A DNA stretch of 64,000 bases from Enterobacteriaceae bacterium LSJC7 (GTDB taxonomy: Bacteria > Pseudomonadota > Gammaproteobacteria > Enterobacterales > Enterobacteriaceae): assembly GCA_000302695.1 (NCBI GenBank), contig AMFN01000003.1, positions 620,001 to 684,000 of the forward strand, given 5' to 3'. Made by a program: the position numbers and the translations under genes. Shown piece after piece: positions 19,729-30,749 of this stretch. Numbering within the stretch: the first letter of the stretch is position 1; each line of letters opens with the position of its first letter. The notes beneath the pieces were generated by a model. The model searched no databases, was not told where the DNA came from, and was given only the letters and a program-made list of their open reading frames with translations.

Positions 19729-19762
19729 GGGCAACCGTGCGTTGCAGTTGCCCTTCTCTTTT
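19729..19762 (+). terminator. Terminator of yeiQ
   Basis: Seven-base stem gggcaac / gttgccc, 11-base loop, followed by a T-rich stretch (ttctctttt), 10 bases past the stop. Confidence 0.65.
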
Positions 19763-19818
19763 GCCGCCGTTTTCGCCAGGATAATGCTCCTCTTTATTTA
19801 CCTTTGCGGTGAGCGCCT

Positions 19819-20799
19819 GTGACTAAAACAAATCTGATAACCGGTTTTCTCGGCAGCGGCAAAACCACGACCATCCTGCACCTGCTGGCCAACAAACCCG
19901 CAGACGAGAAATGGGCGGTGCTGGTCAATGAGTTTGGCGAAGTTGGCATTGACGGCGCGCTGCTGGCAGACAGCGGCGCACTGCTTAAAGAAATCCCCGG
20001 CGGCTGCATGTGCTGTGTCAATGGCCTGCCAATGCAGGTGGGTCTGAACACGCTGCTGCGCCAGGGTAAACCCGATAGGCTGCTGATTGAACCTACCGGC
20101 CTGGGCCACCCAAAGCAGATCCTCGATATGCTGACCGCGGCCGTTTATGAGCCGTGGATAACGCTATGCGCAACGCTCACCCTGCTTGACGCACGCCAGC
20201 TGACAGAAGAACGCTATCGCGACGATGAAAACTTCCGCGACCAGCTGGCAGCCGCAGATATCATTGTCCTCAATAAAGCCGACAGGCAGGATGATGCCAG
20301 CCAGGCGGCGCTGGCACAGTGGCTTGAGACAAACCTCGACGGGCGTGAAACCGTCACCGCCAGCCACGGACAGATTGACGGCACATTGCTCGACAGGCCG
20401 CGTAAAAACCTGCGCGCGCTCAACCAAAGTGCCGCCCACAGCCACACGCACGGCCCCAAAAGCGGGCTGGGTACACTGAATTTACCCGGCCACCAGCGCT
20501 GGCGACGCAGCCTTAACAGCGGCCAGGGCTACCATGCCTGCGGCTGGATTTTTGACGCCGAAACCTGCTTTGACACCATTGGCCTGCTGGAATGGGCGCG
20601 GCTCGCGCCGGTCGAGCGGGTAAAGGGCGTGCTGCGTATTCCTGAAGGGCTGGTGCGCGTTAACCGCCAGGGCGCTGATTTCCACATTGAAACCCAGTCA
20701 AACACGCCGCCGCCGGACAGCCGTATTGAGGTCATTCACCATGCAGAGTGCGACTGGAATGCGTTACAAAAAGAGTTGTTGAATTTACGTTTACGATAA
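19819..20799 (+). CDS. yeiR: G3E-family GTPase YeiR (COG0523 zinc metallochaperone type)
   Basis: GTPase of 326 residues in the CobW/COG0523 group, which delivers or senses metals such as zinc. Walker A is GFLGSGKTTT at residues 9-18; the metal-binding motif is GGCMCC near 61; Walker B-like EPTG is near 92; the NKAD GTP-base motif is near 152. A histidine cluster, SAAHSHTHG near 205, and a C-terminal CobW_C domain follow. The GTG start at 19819 is preceded by GGTGAG. The product matches E. coli YeiR in position and length. It overlaps no gene; lpxT starts 47 bases downstream. Confidence 0.92.
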   Translation: MTKTNLITGFLGSGKTTTILHLLANKPADEKWAVLVNEFGEVGIDGALLADSGALLKEIPGGCMCCVNGLPMQVGLNTLLRQGKPDRLLIEPTGLGHPKQILDMLTAAVYEPWITLCATLTLLDARQLTEERYRDDENFRDQLAAADIIVLNKADRQDDASQAALAQWLETNLDGRETVTASHGQIDGTLLDRPRKNLRALNQSAAHSHTHGPKSGLGTLNLPGHQRWRRSLNSGQGYHACGWIFDAETCFDTIGLLEWARLAPVERVKGVLRIPEGLVRVNRQGADFHIETQSNTPPPDSRIEVIHHAECDWNALQKELLNLRLR

Positions 20800-20846
20800 A
20801 AGGTCTAATGTTACATCCTCACCAGTTTTTTGTTACCGAGGACATT

Positions 20847-21560
20847 ATGACGCGTTCGCGCCTGCCGCTGATATTGCTGTTCAATTTTTTAGGCATTGCG
20901 CTTTTTCTTTCCTGGTACTTGTCGCCAGGCCACGGCATCTGGGCGCCGGTTGACGAAGGTATCTTCCGCTTCTTTAATCACCGCCTTGCCACCAGCACAC
21001 CTTTTTTATGGCTTGTGGCGGTAACAAACAACCGCGCATTCGACCTGTGCTCGCTGCTGTGTATGGGTTTGCTGATGCTGTGGTTCTGGTGGCACAGTAC
21101 GCCGCAGGGCAAGCGCCGCATTGTGATTATGGGTGTGGTGATGCTGCTGTGCGCGATTGTGCTCAACCAGGCCGGGCACTGCCTGCCGGTGGTGCGCCCC
21201 AGCCCAACACTGACGTTCAGCGATATTTATCGGGTGAGTGAATTACTCAACATTCCCACTAAGGATGCCTCGCGCGACAGCTATCCCGGTGACCACGGGA
21301 TGATGCTGCTTATCTTCGCCGGCTTCATGCTGCGTTATTTTGGTAAAACCGCTTTTGTTATTGCGCTGGCGATTTTCGTTATTTTCTCACTGCCACGTAT
21401 GATGATCGGCGCGCACTGGTTTACCGATGTCTTTAACGGTTCATTATCCACCGTACTGGTAGGGTTACCCTGGGTATTAATGACACCATTAAGTGACAGG
21501 GTGATTAACGGATTCGATCGTACTTTGCCCGGTAAATACAAACAAACACCCAACAATTAA
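20847..21560 (+). CDS. lpxT: Lipid A 1-diphosphate synthase LpxT
   Basis: Inner-membrane PAP2-family enzyme of 237 residues (E. coli LpxT 237) that moves a phosphate from undecaprenyl pyrophosphate to the lipid A 1-phosphate on the periplasmic face. Phosphatase motifs are visible: KDASRDSYPGDHG near residue 140 and GAHWFTDV near 190, with five to six membrane helices. Start chosen at 20847 (MTRSRLPLIL), with GAGG upstream; a GTG/ATG-started extension back to 20748 would overlap yeiR and has no family match. Together with yejM this puts two lipid A homeostasis genes in the window. Confidence 0.94.
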   Translation: MTRSRLPLILLFNFLGIALFLSWYLSPGHGIWAPVDEGIFRFFNHRLATSTPFLWLVAVTNNRAFDLCSLLCMGLLMLWFWWHSTPQGKRRIVIMGVVMLLCAIVLNQAGHCLPVVRPSPTLTFSDIYRVSELLNIPTKDASRDSYPGDHGMMLLIFAGFMLRYFGKTAFVIALAIFVIFSLPRMMIGAHWFTDVFNGSLSTVLVGLPWVLMTPLSDRVINGFDRTLPGKYKQTPNN

Positions 21561-21565
21561 TTAAC

Positions 21566-21606
21566 AATAAAGCCGGTAATACCGCATTAATATTCCGGCT
21601 TTATTT
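21566..21606 (+). terminator. Terminator-like hairpin after lpxT
   Basis: Eleven-base perfect stem aataaagccgg / ccggctttatt with an 18-base loop, five bases past the lpxT stop. The U-rich side is inside the stem. Confidence 0.65.
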
Positions 21607-21958
21607 GATCTGAAACATATCCTTATCTAAACATGTCTGTCGTTGTTCACAAAGCCTGCCTCAGTGTGATTAACACTTAACCAAAGCCCCTTGATATTTG
21701 CTCACATTTTGTCTTAAGCAATCACAATTTTTAATAAAGAATTTGCCTAAAAGTGCTCGCCATCATCAGGGCTATCAGGTACTCTTTCCGACGTTTGACG
21801 CGCTTTTCGCGCAAAGACATCCAAATTCCAAAGTGTGCGCTGTGCCACATTTTTGAATTTACGGAATTGTCTCAAAACGTGGGTGTATTATTCTCAACCA
21901 CGTTTGGCATTTTGATAACGATATTCATCGTTAAGGACATCAAGGGATAATAAACGCA
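21607..21958 (+). other. Promoter and long 5' leader region of mepS
   Basis: About 350 AT-rich bases with no supportable gene. An open frame of 65 codons at 21753-21950 has no ribosome site and no family character, so I treat the stretch as the mepS promoter and leader. No specific -35/-10 pair is convincing. Confidence 0.4.
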
Positions 21959-22528
21959 ATGGTCAAGTCTCAACCTATTTTGAGATACATTTTACGTGCG
22001 CTGCCCGCAGTGGTAATGGCAGCAGCGCTCTCAGCCTGTAGTTCAACCAATACCGCCAATAATGTACGCCCTGAAGTTTATGGCTCTGGCAATAACGGTG
22101 ATTTCTTACTCCAGGCATCTCAGGACGAATTTGAAAAGATGGTTCAGAATCTGGATATCAAATCCAGGCTTATGGACCAGTATGCCAGTTGGAAAGGTGT
22201 GCGCTATCGTCTCGGCGGCAGCACCAAAAACGGCATTGACTGTTCAGCATTCGTACAACGTACCTTCCGTGATCAATTCGGGCTTGAACTTCCCCGCTCC
22301 ACCAGCGAGCAGCAGTCTTCTGGTGAATTTGTTACCCGCGGTAAATTACGCACAGGCGATTTGGTGCTCTTCCGTGCAGGCTCTACCGGCCGCCATATCG
22401 GTATCTATATCGGAAACAACCAGTTCGTTCATGCATCAACCAGCAGCGGCGTGATGATTTCCAATCTCACTGAACCGTACTGGAACAAGCGCTACAACAC
22501 GGCACGCCGGGTTCTGGACCGCTCTTAA
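21959..22528 (+). CDS. mepS: Murein DD-endopeptidase MepS (Spr), lipoprotein
   Basis: Outer-membrane lipoprotein of 189 residues (E. coli 188) that cuts D-Ala-mDAP cross-links so the peptidoglycan sacculus can expand. A signal peptide ends in lipobox LSAC with Cys27. The NlpC/P60 domain has the catalytic triad Cys95 (GIDCSAF), His146 (GRHIGIY) and His158 (FVHAS). In E. coli the protein is degraded by the NlpI-Prc system. Start at 21959 follows a leader with AAGGGATAATAAACGC. A strong terminator follows the gene. Confidence 0.96.
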   Translation: MVKSQPILRYILRALPAVVMAAALSACSSTNTANNVRPEVYGSGNNGDFLLQASQDEFEKMVQNLDIKSRLMDQYASWKGVRYRLGGSTKNGIDCSAFVQRTFRDQFGLELPRSTSEQQSSGEFVTRGKLRTGDLVLFRAGSTGRHIGIYIGNNQFVHASTSSGVMISNLTEPYWNKRYNTARRVLDRS

Positions 22529-22564
22529 TACCGTTGCAATCCCTTTGATATTTCATGGATGAAC

Positions 22565-22591
22565 AAAAAACGCTGCCAGGCAGCGTTTTTT
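22565..22591 (+). terminator. Terminator of mepS
   Basis: Inverted repeat aaaaacgctgcc / ggcagcgttttt around a single centre base, with flanking A- and T-runs. Confidence 0.8.
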
Positions 22592-22716
22592 ATTGCCTCT
22601 GCTTACGTAAATCTCTGATAACAAAATAACGCCTCACCCTTTTTTAACCAGGTTATAGTTTCTGACAGCAAAACGTTTTATGTCCCGGTTTCCAGGCAAG
22701 GCGAATTTTAATTACG

Positions 22717-24276
22717 ATGTCATCAAAAAACATTTTTTCACGCTCGCTCTCTACGCCTAAACGCCTCCTCATGATGAGCGTTTTGCTGGGGTTGCTCTGT
22801 GCGCTCATCATTGGCGGCTCCACCAGCTTCTGGCTGCATCATAAGCGCCAGGAAGCTTACTCCGTGCTGGTCAACGACATCCGCGACTATATGAGCACCT
22901 TTTTTGACGATCTTGCGATAACCGCACAGACCATTCAGCCGCTCACCACGCAAAAATGTAGCGAAGTGTCGGCACAGCTTACCTATAACGCGGCCTTTAA
23001 TGTTAACGTGCGGGCTTTCTTGCTGGTGCGTGACGGCGTGGCCTACTGCTCTTCTGCCACCGGCGAGATGCGTAAAAGCGTGAAAGACATGGTGCCGAGC
23101 TTAAAAACTAACAAGCTTATCGACCTGGCGCTGATAAGCGGCACGCCCATGCTGCCCACCAAGCCCGCCATTGCCGTCTGGTATCGCCACCCGCAAATTA
23201 AAGACACCGGCGTATTTGCCACTCTCAATATTAGCCTCACACCTTACCTGCTCTACACCGCCCGCCAGCGCGATATTACCGGCACGGCACTGGTGGTGGG
23301 CGACAAAGCACTGACCACCTTTTTTCCGCGCGTCACTCCCGTCACTGAACTTCAGTTCAACCCGGTGCGTAAAACCCTGCTGCGCGGTTATCCCATGGCA
23401 GTCTGGCTTTTTGGCGACGACTGGCCGCATGAGGATATTGTCCTTGCCGCACTGGCAGGACTCGGCTCCGGGTTGTTGTTTGCATTTGCCTGCGGCTCAT
23501 TTTTGTTCCTGCGCCAGCGTACCGGCAAAGAGATCCTGACCGGCATCAGCCGCGGTCAGTTTTATCCGGTTTACCAGCCAATCATTAAAGCCAGCAATCT
23601 CAAAACTGCGGGTGTGGAAGTACTGATGCGCTGGCAGCACCCCACGGCGGGAATGATTCCCCCCGATGCCTTTATCGCCTTCGCCGAGGCACAAAACTTA
23701 ATCGTGCCACTTACGCGCCACCTGTTTACGCTTATCACCGCCGATGCTTCGACCCTGAGCGCACTGCTCCCCAAAGGCTCACGCCTTTCCGTCAACCTGG
23801 CACCGGGCCACCTGCACGCACCGGAATTTAAAGACGATGTACTGAACTTCAGCGCCTCGTTGCCAGAAGATCATTTTCAGGTGGTGTTTGAAATTACCGA
23901 GCGCGACATGCTGAAGGCAGAAGAAGCCCCGGCGCTGTTTGACTGGCTGCACCAGCATGGCTTCGAAATTGCGGTGGACGACTTCGGGACCGGCCACAGC
24001 GCGCTGATTTATCTTGAGCGATTCAAACTCGACTACCTGAAAATCGACCGTGGCTTTGTTAACACTATCGGCCAGGATACCGTCACCGCTCCGGTGCTGG
24101 ACGCGGTGCTGACGCTGGCAGAACGCCTCAATATGACCACCGTTGCTGAAGGCGTTGAAACCCAGGAACAGGCAAAGTGGTTGATCGATCGCGGTGTCAA
24201 TTACCTTCAGGGCTACTGGTTCAGCCGCCCGTTAATGCTGGAACAGCTTAAGAGCCGCGACCCGCTTCGTGAATAA
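22717..24276 (+). CDS. pdeN: Cyclic-di-GMP phosphodiesterase PdeN (Rtn), CSS-motif type
   Basis: Inner-membrane enzyme of 519 residues (E. coli 518). One membrane helix near residues 15-40 and another near 240-265 bracket a periplasmic CSS-motif domain with YCSSATG near 110. The cytosolic EAL domain from about 275 has EVLMRW (EVL in place of EAL), NLAPGHL, FEITERD, DDFGTGHSALIYL, LKIDRGFV, AEGVETQEQ and LQGYWFSRPL, all intact, so catalytic degradation of c-di-GMP is expected. CSS-domain cysteines are known to sense DsbA/DsbB redox status in this family. Confidence 0.93.
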   Translation: MSSKNIFSRSLSTPKRLLMMSVLLGLLCALIIGGSTSFWLHHKRQEAYSVLVNDIRDYMSTFFDDLAITAQTIQPLTTQKCSEVSAQLTYNAAFNVNVRAFLLVRDGVAYCSSATGEMRKSVKDMVPSLKTNKLIDLALISGTPMLPTKPAIAVWYRHPQIKDTGVFATLNISLTPYLLYTARQRDITGTALVVGDKALTTFFPRVTPVTELQFNPVRKTLLRGYPMAVWLFGDDWPHEDIVLAALAGLGSGLLFAFACGSFLFLRQRTGKEILTGISRGQFYPVYQPIIKASNLKTAGVEVLMRWQHPTAGMIPPDAFIAFAEAQNLIVPLTRHLFTLITADASTLSALLPKGSRLSVNLAPGHLHAPEFKDDVLNFSASLPEDHFQVVFEITERDMLKAEEAPALFDWLHQHGFEIAVDDFGTGHSALIYLERFKLDYLKIDRGFVNTIGQDTVTAPVLDAVLTLAERLNMTTVAEGVETQEQAKWLIDRGVNYLQGYWFSRPLMLEQLKSRDPLRE

Positions 24277-24400
24277 ACGACATTTATTTCACAAACATTC
24301 AGGGCTCCTTTATTATCCCATAACAACGAGTTACCAGACCTCGCTGTCGCGTTGAGCGCCAGAAAAACGCGGCGAGCCGGGACAAGGACTATTGCCGACG

Positions 24401-26206
24401 ATGTTTGCGCGCGCGTTTGCCCTGCTGCTGGGCCTGATAAGCGGCTGCTGCCTGGCACAAGAGATAACTGAAAGTACTGCGTTTTCCGTGCTTGGTGAAC
24501 CGAAGTACGCCACCGGCTTTACGCATTATAACTACGTTAATCCCACGGCCCCCAAAGGCGGCAACATCACGCTTGCCGCGATTGGCACCTTTGATAACTT
24601 CAACCGCTACGCCCTGCGCGGCAACCCTGGCGTGCGCACTGGCGCGATTTACGATGCGCTCTACACCACCTCCGATGACGAAGTCGGCAGCTACTATCCG
24701 CTGATTGCCGAAAAGGCGCGCTACCCCGCCAATTTTGCCTGGGCAGAAATCGACATTAACCCGCGAGCGCGTTTTCACGACGGCAGCCCGATTACCGCCC
24801 AGGACATGGCATTTACCTTTCACAAGTTTATGACCGAAGGCGTAGCGCAGTTTCGCCTGTACTATAAGGGCGTGAGCGTGAAGGCCATTTCGCGCACGAC
24901 CGTGCGCATTGAACTGCCCCAGCCCAGCAAAGACACCATGTTAAGCCTGTTCTCGCTCCCGGTAATGCCGGAGTCGTTCTGGCGCAATCGCAAGCTTGGT
25001 GACCCGCTCTCTGCCCCACCGCCCGGCAGCGGTCCGTATCGCGTCAGCGACTGGCGCATGGGCCAGTACATTACTTACAGCCGGGTAAAAGATTACTGGG
25101 CTGCCGACCTGCCGGTAAACCGTGGCCGCTGGAACTTCGACAGCATTCGCTATGACTATTACCTGGACGACAACGTCGCGTTTGAGGCCTTCAAAGCCGG
25201 GGCCTTCGACATGCGCGATGAATCCAGCCCCAAAAACTGGGCCACGCGCTATATCGGCAGTAACTTCAGCAGCGGCTATATCGTCAAAGAAGAGCAGAAC
25301 AACGAGTCGGCCCAGGATACTCGCTGGCTGGCGTTTAACATTAAGCGCCCGCTATTTGCCGACCGCCGGGTGCGCGAGGCTATTGGGCTGGCCTTTGACT
25401 TTGAGTGGATGAATAAGGCGCTGTTTTACGGCGCTTACAGCCGCACTAACAGCTACTTCCAGAACACCGAGTACGCGGCGCGTAGCCTGCCGGATGCAGC
25501 GGAAATCGCGCTGCTTACGCCATTTAAAAAAGACCTACCGCCACCACTGTTTACTGAGGTTTACCAGCCACCGCGCTCGCGCGGCGACGGCTTTGACCGC
25601 AGTAACCTGCTCAAGGCACTGACATTGCTAAAAGAGGCGGGCTGGGAGCTTAAAAACCAACAGCTGGTGAACAGAAAAACCGGTGCACCGTTCAGCTTTG
25701 AGCTGCTGCTGGGCGCAGGCGGCAACAATCAGTGGGTGCTGCCGTTTCAGCACAGCCTGTCGCGGCTTGGCATTACGGTTAACATTCGCCAGGTGGATAA
25801 CTCACAGCTGACCAACCGCCTGCGTAGCCGCGATTTCGATATGATGCCGTCGCTGTATCGCGCCATGACCTATCCCAGCACCGATCTGCAAATCCTCTGG
25901 GCCTCACAATACGTTGACTCCACCTGGAACGGGCCAGGCGTGCAGGACCCGGTGGTGGACGCCTTACTTGACCAGATTGTGAAGCACCAGGGCGACAAGA
26001 ACGCGCTGCTGCCGTTAGGCCGGGCGCTGGACCGCGTGCTGACCTGGAACAACTACATGCTGCCGATGTGGTACATGGCCCGCGACCGGATGGCGTACTG
26101 GAACAAATTCTCCCACCCGCAAACGCGCCCACTGTATTCGCTGGGCTTTGACAACTGGTGGTATGACGCTGATAAAGCCGGTACGTTACCGGCCGAGCGG
26201 CGCTAA
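24401..26206 (+). CDS. yejA: Periplasmic peptide-binding protein YejA
   Basis: Extracytoplasmic solute-binding protein, family 5, about 601 residues (E. coli 604). It delivers oligopeptides, and in E. coli microcin C, to the YejBEF importer. Signal peptide [20 protein letters not shown]. Typical text: [42 protein letters not shown], and near the end [20 protein letters not shown]. The start is uncertain. ATG at 24401 is 12 bases past AAGGA; TTG at 24392 is only three bases from it. It is the first gene of yejABEF, with eight bases to yejB. Confidence 0.93.
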   Translation: MFARAFALLLGLISGCCLAQEITESTAFSVLGEPKYATGFTHYNYVNPTAPKGGNITLAAIGTFDNFNRYALRGNPGVRTGAIYDALYTTSDDEVGSYYPLIAEKARYPANFAWAEIDINPRARFHDGSPITAQDMAFTFHKFMTEGVAQFRLYYKGVSVKAISRTTVRIELPQPSKDTMLSLFSLPVMPESFWRNRKLGDPLSAPPPGSGPYRVSDWRMGQYITYSRVKDYWAADLPVNRGRWNFDSIRYDYYLDDNVAFEAFKAGAFDMRDESSPKNWATRYIGSNFSSGYIVKEEQNNESAQDTRWLAFNIKRPLFADRRVREAIGLAFDFEWMNKALFYGAYSRTNSYFQNTEYAARSLPDAAEIALLTPFKKDLPPPLFTEVYQPPRSRGDGFDRSNLLKALTLLKEAGWELKNQQLVNRKTGAPFSFELLLGAGGNNQWVLPFQHSLSRLGITVNIRQVDNSQLTNRLRSRDFDMMPSLYRAMTYPSTDLQILWASQYVDSTWNGPGVQDPVVDALLDQIVKHQGDKNALLPLGRALDRVLTWNNYMLPMWYMARDRMAYWNKFSHPQTRPLYSLGFDNWWYDADKAGTLPAERR

Positions 26207-26214
26207 GGAACGGT

Positions 26215-27315
26215 ATGGGCGCTTATCTGATACGCAGGTTACTGCTGATTATTCCCACCCTGTGGGCCATCATCACACTAAACTTTTTTATTGTGCAAAT
26301 TGCGCCCGGTGGCCCGGTTGACCAGGCCATTGCCGCTATCCAGTTTGGCAACAGTCCCGGCATGCCTGGCGTCAGCGCAGACGCCGGCGGTGCGGCCTCC
26401 CATGCCAAAACTGGCATTGCCAACCCTGGTGAAAACCAATACCGCGGCGCGCGCGGGCTGGACCCGGAGATTATTGCTGAAATCACCCAGCGCTACGGCT
26501 TTGATAAGCCGCTGCACGAGCGCTATTTCAACATGCTCTGGGACTACGCACGCTTTGACTTTGGCAACAGCCTGTTTCGCAGCGCCTCCGTCATCCAGCT
26601 GATTAAAGAAAGTCTGCCGGTTTCCATCACGCTTGGGCTATGGAGCACCCTCATTATTTACCTGGTGTCGATTCCGCTTGGCATCCGCAAGGCGGTGAGC
26701 AACGGCAGCCGGTTCGATATCTGGAGCAGCGCGCTGATTATCGTTGGCTACGCGGTGCCATCGTTCTTGTTTGCCATTATGTTGATTGTGTTCTTTGCCG
26801 GTGGCACCTGGCTTGACTGGTTCCCGCTGCGCGGTCTGGTGAGTGCCAATTTTGATGCCCTGCCCTGGTATCAGAAAATCACCGACTACCTGTGGCACAT
26901 CACGCTGCCGGTGCTGGCGACTGTTATTGGCGGTTTTGCCTCACTCACCATGCTCACCAAAAACGCCTTCCTGGATGAGATCCGCAAACAGTACGTGGTC
27001 ACCGCCCGAGCTAAAGGGCTTGATGAGAAGCAAATTCTCTGGCGACATATCTTTCGTAACGCCATGCTGCTGGTGATTGCCGGTTTCCCCGCGGCGTTTA
27101 TCAGCATGTTTTTCACCGGCTCGTTACTCATTGAGGTGATGTTCTCGCTAAACGGCCTGGGGCTACTCGGCTACGAGGCCACGGTGTCACGCGACTACCC
27201 AGTGATGTTCGGCACGCTTTATATCTTCACGCTGATTGGCCTGCTGCTGAATATCCTAAGCGATATCACCTATACACTGGTCGACCCGCGCATCGACTTT
27301 GAGGGGCGCTCATGA
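26215..27315 (+). CDS. yejB: ABC peptide/microcin C importer, permease YejB
   Basis: Inner-membrane permease of 366 residues (E. coli 364), BPD_transp_1 family, forming the translocation channel with YejE. An N-terminal helix ([22 protein letters not shown]) is followed by a long periplasmic loop to about residue 125. Five further helices contain the EAA loop [18 protein letters not shown] near 270, which docks on the ATPase YejF. AAGGAA precedes the start. Its stop overlaps the yejE start by four bases (ATGA). Confidence 0.95.
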   Translation: MGAYLIRRLLLIIPTLWAIITLNFFIVQIAPGGPVDQAIAAIQFGNSPGMPGVSADAGGAASHAKTGIANPGENQYRGARGLDPEIIAEITQRYGFDKPLHERYFNMLWDYARFDFGNSLFRSASVIQLIKESLPVSITLGLWSTLIIYLVSIPLGIRKAVSNGSRFDIWSSALIIVGYAVPSFLFAIMLIVFFAGGTWLDWFPLRGLVSANFDALPWYQKITDYLWHITLPVLATVIGGFASLTMLTKNAFLDEIRKQYVVTARAKGLDEKQILWRHIFRNAMLLVIAGFPAAFISMFFTGSLLIEVMFSLNGLGLLGYEATVSRDYPVMFGTLYIFTLIGLLLNILSDITYTLVDPRIDFEGRS

Positions 27316-28337
27316 GCCGCTTAAACCCGGTTAACCAGGCGCGCTGGGCGCGCTTTCGCCAGAACAAACGCGGCTACTGGTCGCTGTGGATGTTCGCGAT
27401 TATTTTCGTACTCAGCCTGTTTTCAGAGCTTATCGCCAATGACCGACCGCTGCTGGTGCGCTTTGACGGCAGCTTTTACTTCCCGGCGGTGGTGGAATAC
27501 AGCGAAAGCGATTTTGGCGGCCCACTGCCCACCCGCGCCGACTGGCAGGACCCGTGGTTGCGCCAGCAGGTTGAAGAGCGCGGCTGGGCGCTGTGGGCGC
27601 CGGTGCGCTTTGGTGCCACCAGCATCAACTATGCCACTACAGAGCCATTTCCCTCACCGCCATCGTCAAGTAACTGGCTGGGCACAGATGCCAACGGTGG
27701 CGACGTGCTGGCGCGCATTCTCTACGGTACTCGTATCTCCATTTTATTTGGTCTGATGCTGACACTGTGTACCAGCGTTATCGGTATTCTTGCCGGTGCG
27801 GTACAGGGTTATTACGGCGGGCGCGTCGATCTGTGGGGACAGCGTTTTATTGAAGTGTGGGCCGGTATGCCGACATTGTTTTTGATTATCCTGCTTTCAA
27901 GCGTGGTGCAACCTAACTTCTGGTGGCTGCTGGGTATTACCACGCTATTTGGCTGGATGGGGCTGGTCGGCGTGGTACGCGCCGAATTTCTGCGTACGCG
28001 AAACTTTGACTACATTCGCGCAGCAAGGGCGATGGGCGTGGGCGACGGCGCCATTATCCTGCGCCATATGTTGCCTAACGCCATGGTCGCTACCCTCACC
28101 TTCCTGCCGTTTATTCTTTGCGGCTCAATAACCACGCTGGCCTCACTGGATTTTCTCGGTTTTGGTCTGCCGCTTGGCGCGCCGTCGCTGGGTGAGCTGT
28201 TGTTACAGGGCAAAAACAACTTACAGGCACCGTGGCTGGGCATTACCGCCTTCGTCTCGCTGGCGCTGCTGCTGTCGCTGCTGATTTTTATCTTCGAAGC
28301 CGTCCGCGACGCCTTCGACCCGCATAAGGCTCACTGA
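27312..28337 (+). CDS. yejE: ABC peptide/microcin C importer, permease YejE
   Basis: Inner-membrane permease of 341 residues (E. coli 341), partner of YejB. One helix near residue 25 is followed by a periplasmic stretch with [22 protein letters not shown], typical of DppC/OppC-type permeases. Five helices follow with the EAA loop [23 protein letters not shown] near 240. Translation is coupled to yejB by a four-base overlap. The gene ends two bases before the yejF start. Confidence 0.95.
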   Translation: MSRLNPVNQARWARFRQNKRGYWSLWMFAIIFVLSLFSELIANDRPLLVRFDGSFYFPAVVEYSESDFGGPLPTRADWQDPWLRQQVEERGWALWAPVRFGATSINYATTEPFPSPPSSSNWLGTDANGGDVLARILYGTRISILFGLMLTLCTSVIGILAGAVQGYYGGRVDLWGQRFIEVWAGMPTLFLIILLSSVVQPNFWWLLGITTLFGWMGLVGVVRAEFLRTRNFDYIRAARAMGVGDGAIILRHMLPNAMVATLTFLPFILCGSITTLASLDFLGFGLPLGAPSLGELLLQGKNNLQAPWLGITAFVSLALLLSLLIFIFEAVRDAFDPHKAH

Positions 28338-28339
28338 CT

Positions 28340-29929
28340 ATGTCCGCACCGCTGCTGCACATTGACCGGCTCGCCATCGCCTTTGGCCACGGCGAGCAGC
28401 AAACTCGCGTGGTTAACGATCTGTCGCTCCAGGTGGAGGCCGGACAAACCCTGGCGCTGGTCGGTGAGTCCGGTTCTGGTAAAAGCGTGACCGCACTTTC
28501 CATCCTGCGCCTGCTGCCAACCCCACCCGCAAGCTACCCTGAAGGTGAGATTTATTTTCACGGCACACCGCTGCTGCATGCGCCAGAGCAGGAGCTGCGG
28601 GGGATCCGCGGCAACCGCATCGCCATGATTTTCCAGGAGCCAATGGTGTCACTCAATCCGCTGCACACCGTTGAAAAACAGCTTTACGAGGTACTGTCAC
28701 TGCATCGCGGCATGCGCAAAGAAGCGGCGCGGGCAGAGATTATCGAAAACCTGGCGCGCGTGGGTATCCGCAATCCCGGACAACGACTCAATGATTTCCC
28801 GCACCAGCTTTCCGGCGGCGAGCGCCAGCGTGTGATGATAGCCATGGCACTGCTCACGCGCCCGGAGCTGCTGATTGCCGATGAGCCAACGACCGCGCTG
28901 GACGTCAGCGTACAGGCGCAAATTCTGCAATTGCTTAAAGAGCTTCAGCGTGAGCTGAATATGGGGATGCTGTTTATTACCCATAACCTGAACATTGTGC
29001 GCCGTCTGGCCGACGAAGTCGCCGTGATGCGTCGCGGGCAGTGCGTAGAGCGTAACAATAACCAGCAACTTTTCAGCGCGCCACAGCACGCGTACACGCG
29101 CCTGCTGCTGGACTCTGAGCCGAGCGGCGATCCAATTCCACTCGACGAAAGCCAGCCGCCGCTGTTGCAGGTAGAAAACTTGCAGGTGGCATTCCCCATT
29201 CGCCGTGGCGTGCTCCGGCGCACCGTGGGCCATCATTTTGGCGTAAAGGGCTTAAGCTTCTCACTGCGCGCAGGAGAAAGTCTGGGGCTGGTGGGCGAAT
29301 CCGGCTCAGGAAAAAGCACCACCGGTCTTGCGCTGCTGCGGCTTATCCATTCCAGCGGCAGCATTGTTTTTGACGGCCAACCGCTGCATGGCTGGAACCA
29401 CCGCCAGATGCTGCCGCTACGCCGGCGCATTCAGGTGGTGTTTCAGGACCCAAACTCGTCGCTCAATCCACGCCTGAGTGTGTTGCAGATTATTGAGGAA
29501 GGACTGCGGGTTCATCACCCGGCACTGAGCGCCGCCGAGCGCGAAGCAAAGGTTATTGCCGCGATGCAGGAGGTGGGGCTGGACGGCGAGACGCGCCACC
29601 GTTACCCGTCTGAATTTTCCGGCGGTCAGCGCCAGCGCATTGCGATTGCCAGAGCGCTGATTCTGCAACCGGAACTGATCGTGCTCGATGAACCCACGTC
29701 ATCGCTGGACCGTTCGGTACAGGCGCAAATACTCGGGCTGTTGAAGTCATTGCAGGAAAAACACCGCCTGGCCTACGTGTTCATCAGCCACGATTTGCAG
29801 GTGGTGCGCTCGCTGTGCCACCAGGTCGTGGTGCTGCGGCAGGGAGAAGTGGTGGAACAGGGATTATGCCGCCAGGTTTTTGCCCACCCGGAGTCAGACT
29901 ACACGCGCCAGCTGCTGACGCTGGCGTAG
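28340..29929 (+). CDS. yejF: ABC peptide/microcin C importer, ATPase YejF
   Basis: Cytosolic fused ATPase of 529 residues (E. coli 529) carrying two complete nucleotide-binding domains. Domain 1: Walker [11 protein letters not shown] near 39, signature LSGGERQRV near 157, Walker [13 protein letters not shown] near 178. Domain 2: Walker [11 protein letters not shown] near 320, signature FSGGQRQRI near 428, Walker [13 protein letters not shown] near 449. Each is followed by the OppD/F C-terminal extension. It closes the yejABEF operon and meets yejG tail-to-tail with two bases between stop codons. Confidence 0.95.
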   Translation: MSAPLLHIDRLAIAFGHGEQQTRVVNDLSLQVEAGQTLALVGESGSGKSVTALSILRLLPTPPASYPEGEIYFHGTPLLHAPEQELRGIRGNRIAMIFQEPMVSLNPLHTVEKQLYEVLSLHRGMRKEAARAEIIENLARVGIRNPGQRLNDFPHQLSGGERQRVMIAMALLTRPELLIADEPTTALDVSVQAQILQLLKELQRELNMGMLFITHNLNIVRRLADEVAVMRRGQCVERNNNQQLFSAPQHAYTRLLLDSEPSGDPIPLDESQPPLLQVENLQVAFPIRRGVLRRTVGHHFGVKGLSFSLRAGESLGLVGESGSGKSTTGLALLRLIHSSGSIVFDGQPLHGWNHRQMLPLRRRIQVVFQDPNSSLNPRLSVLQIIEEGLRVHHPALSAAEREAKVIAAMQEVGLDGETRHRYPSEFSGGQRQRIAIARALILQPELIVLDEPTSSLDRSVQAQILGLLKSLQEKHRLAYVFISHDLQVVRSLCHQVVVLRQGEVVEQGLCRQVFAHPESDYTRQLLTLA

Positions 29930-29931
29930 TA

Positions 29932-30276
29932 TCAGAATGGTTCTTCGACGGAAAATGTTTCGGCAATGGCAACGCCGAAATTTTTAAGGTGGCAGGTGGC
30001 GGTGCATTCATCCTGTCGTCCAACAAACAGGCACGGACCGCCCTCGCACTCCAGCACCGCACTTTCCACATCAATATCGCTCAGCGCCTGACGTAGATTA
30101 AGAATGGTTGACCAGGCGCTGTCACCGGCCGGGCTCAGCAGTTTCAGCCCAACCAGGCTGTTATCCCCGCCCTGCACGCCTGGCGGAATCGGTTCAACAC
30201 TGAAACCTGACTCTTGCGCTGTGCGTCGATAGCCCTGCGGCAAACGATGCACAATCGAAAGCTGTAATGTGTTCAC
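29932..30276 (-). CDS. yejG: YejG family protein, function unknown
   Basis: Small soluble protein of 114 residues, the same length as E. coli YejG. Recognisable text: [14 protein letters not shown] at the start, [41 protein letters not shown], and [15 protein letters not shown] near the end. The role is unknown. The start is a GTG at 30276 with GGGGA seven bases upstream, giving the conserved length; an in-frame ATG at 30309 would add 11 residues and lacks a ribosome site. Convergent with yejF. Confidence 0.88.
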   Translation of the reverse strand: MNTLQLSIVHRLPQGYRRTAQESGFSVEPIPPGVQGGDNSLVGLKLLSPAGDSAWSTILNLRQALSDIDVESAVLECEGGPCLFVGRQDECTATCHLKNFGVAIAETFSVEEPF

Positions 30277-30309
30277 AAAAGTGTCCCCAAGCGTATTCAA
30301 AGTAAACAA

Positions 30310-30700
30310 TCCTTTATTACAAGGTTAGCATTATGTTGTTATGTAAGTGTGATACCGATAACCTTTCGCGCAAATCCACTGCGCTATGTGTATAAAGTTT
30401 CGAATGAAAGGTCTGGTTGCTTAACCAATCATGCTGTCAGGCGTGAAATTACCTTTTTATGGGATCCAACTCAACTTTTTTCGCCATTAAAACACCAATT
30501 TTCTTATCTTAATTTTTACACAATTAAAACAAATCAGAGAAAATGCGCGTTTTCGCAAAGAAAGTGAAAACACGCTGACAGGTGCATGGTTCACAGGAAG
30601 GATGCCGGTCTTCAGACGCGAGGTGATTTGTTTGAGGCGGTTTCAGGCAGCGTTAGCCTGGCACAAGGGATTACGCTCGTGGGCAGTCAAAACCGTGCGG
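30310..30700. other. AT-rich spacer between yejG and bcr
   Basis: About 390 bases with no supportable gene. The part nearest yejG (30310-30560) is AT-rich and should hold the yejG promoter. The rest leads into the bcr terminator. An open frame across 30586-31185 is the antisense shadow of bcr plus spacer, without ribosome site. Confidence 0.4.
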
Positions 30701-30747
30701 GAAATAAAACCTTGCCAGGCTCACCCGAATGCGTTGGCCTGGCAAGG
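30701..30747 (-). terminator. Terminator of the rsuA-bcr operon
   Basis: Eleven-base perfect stem ccttgccaggc / gcctggcaagg with a 16-base loop. On the minus transcript it is followed by TTTTATTTC. It begins two bases past the bcr stop. Confidence 0.85.
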
Positions 30748-30749
30748 TG

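Noticed and set aside
21753-21950. 65-codon frame upstream of mepS
   Set aside because: No ribosome site; it occupies the expected promoter and leader of mepS.
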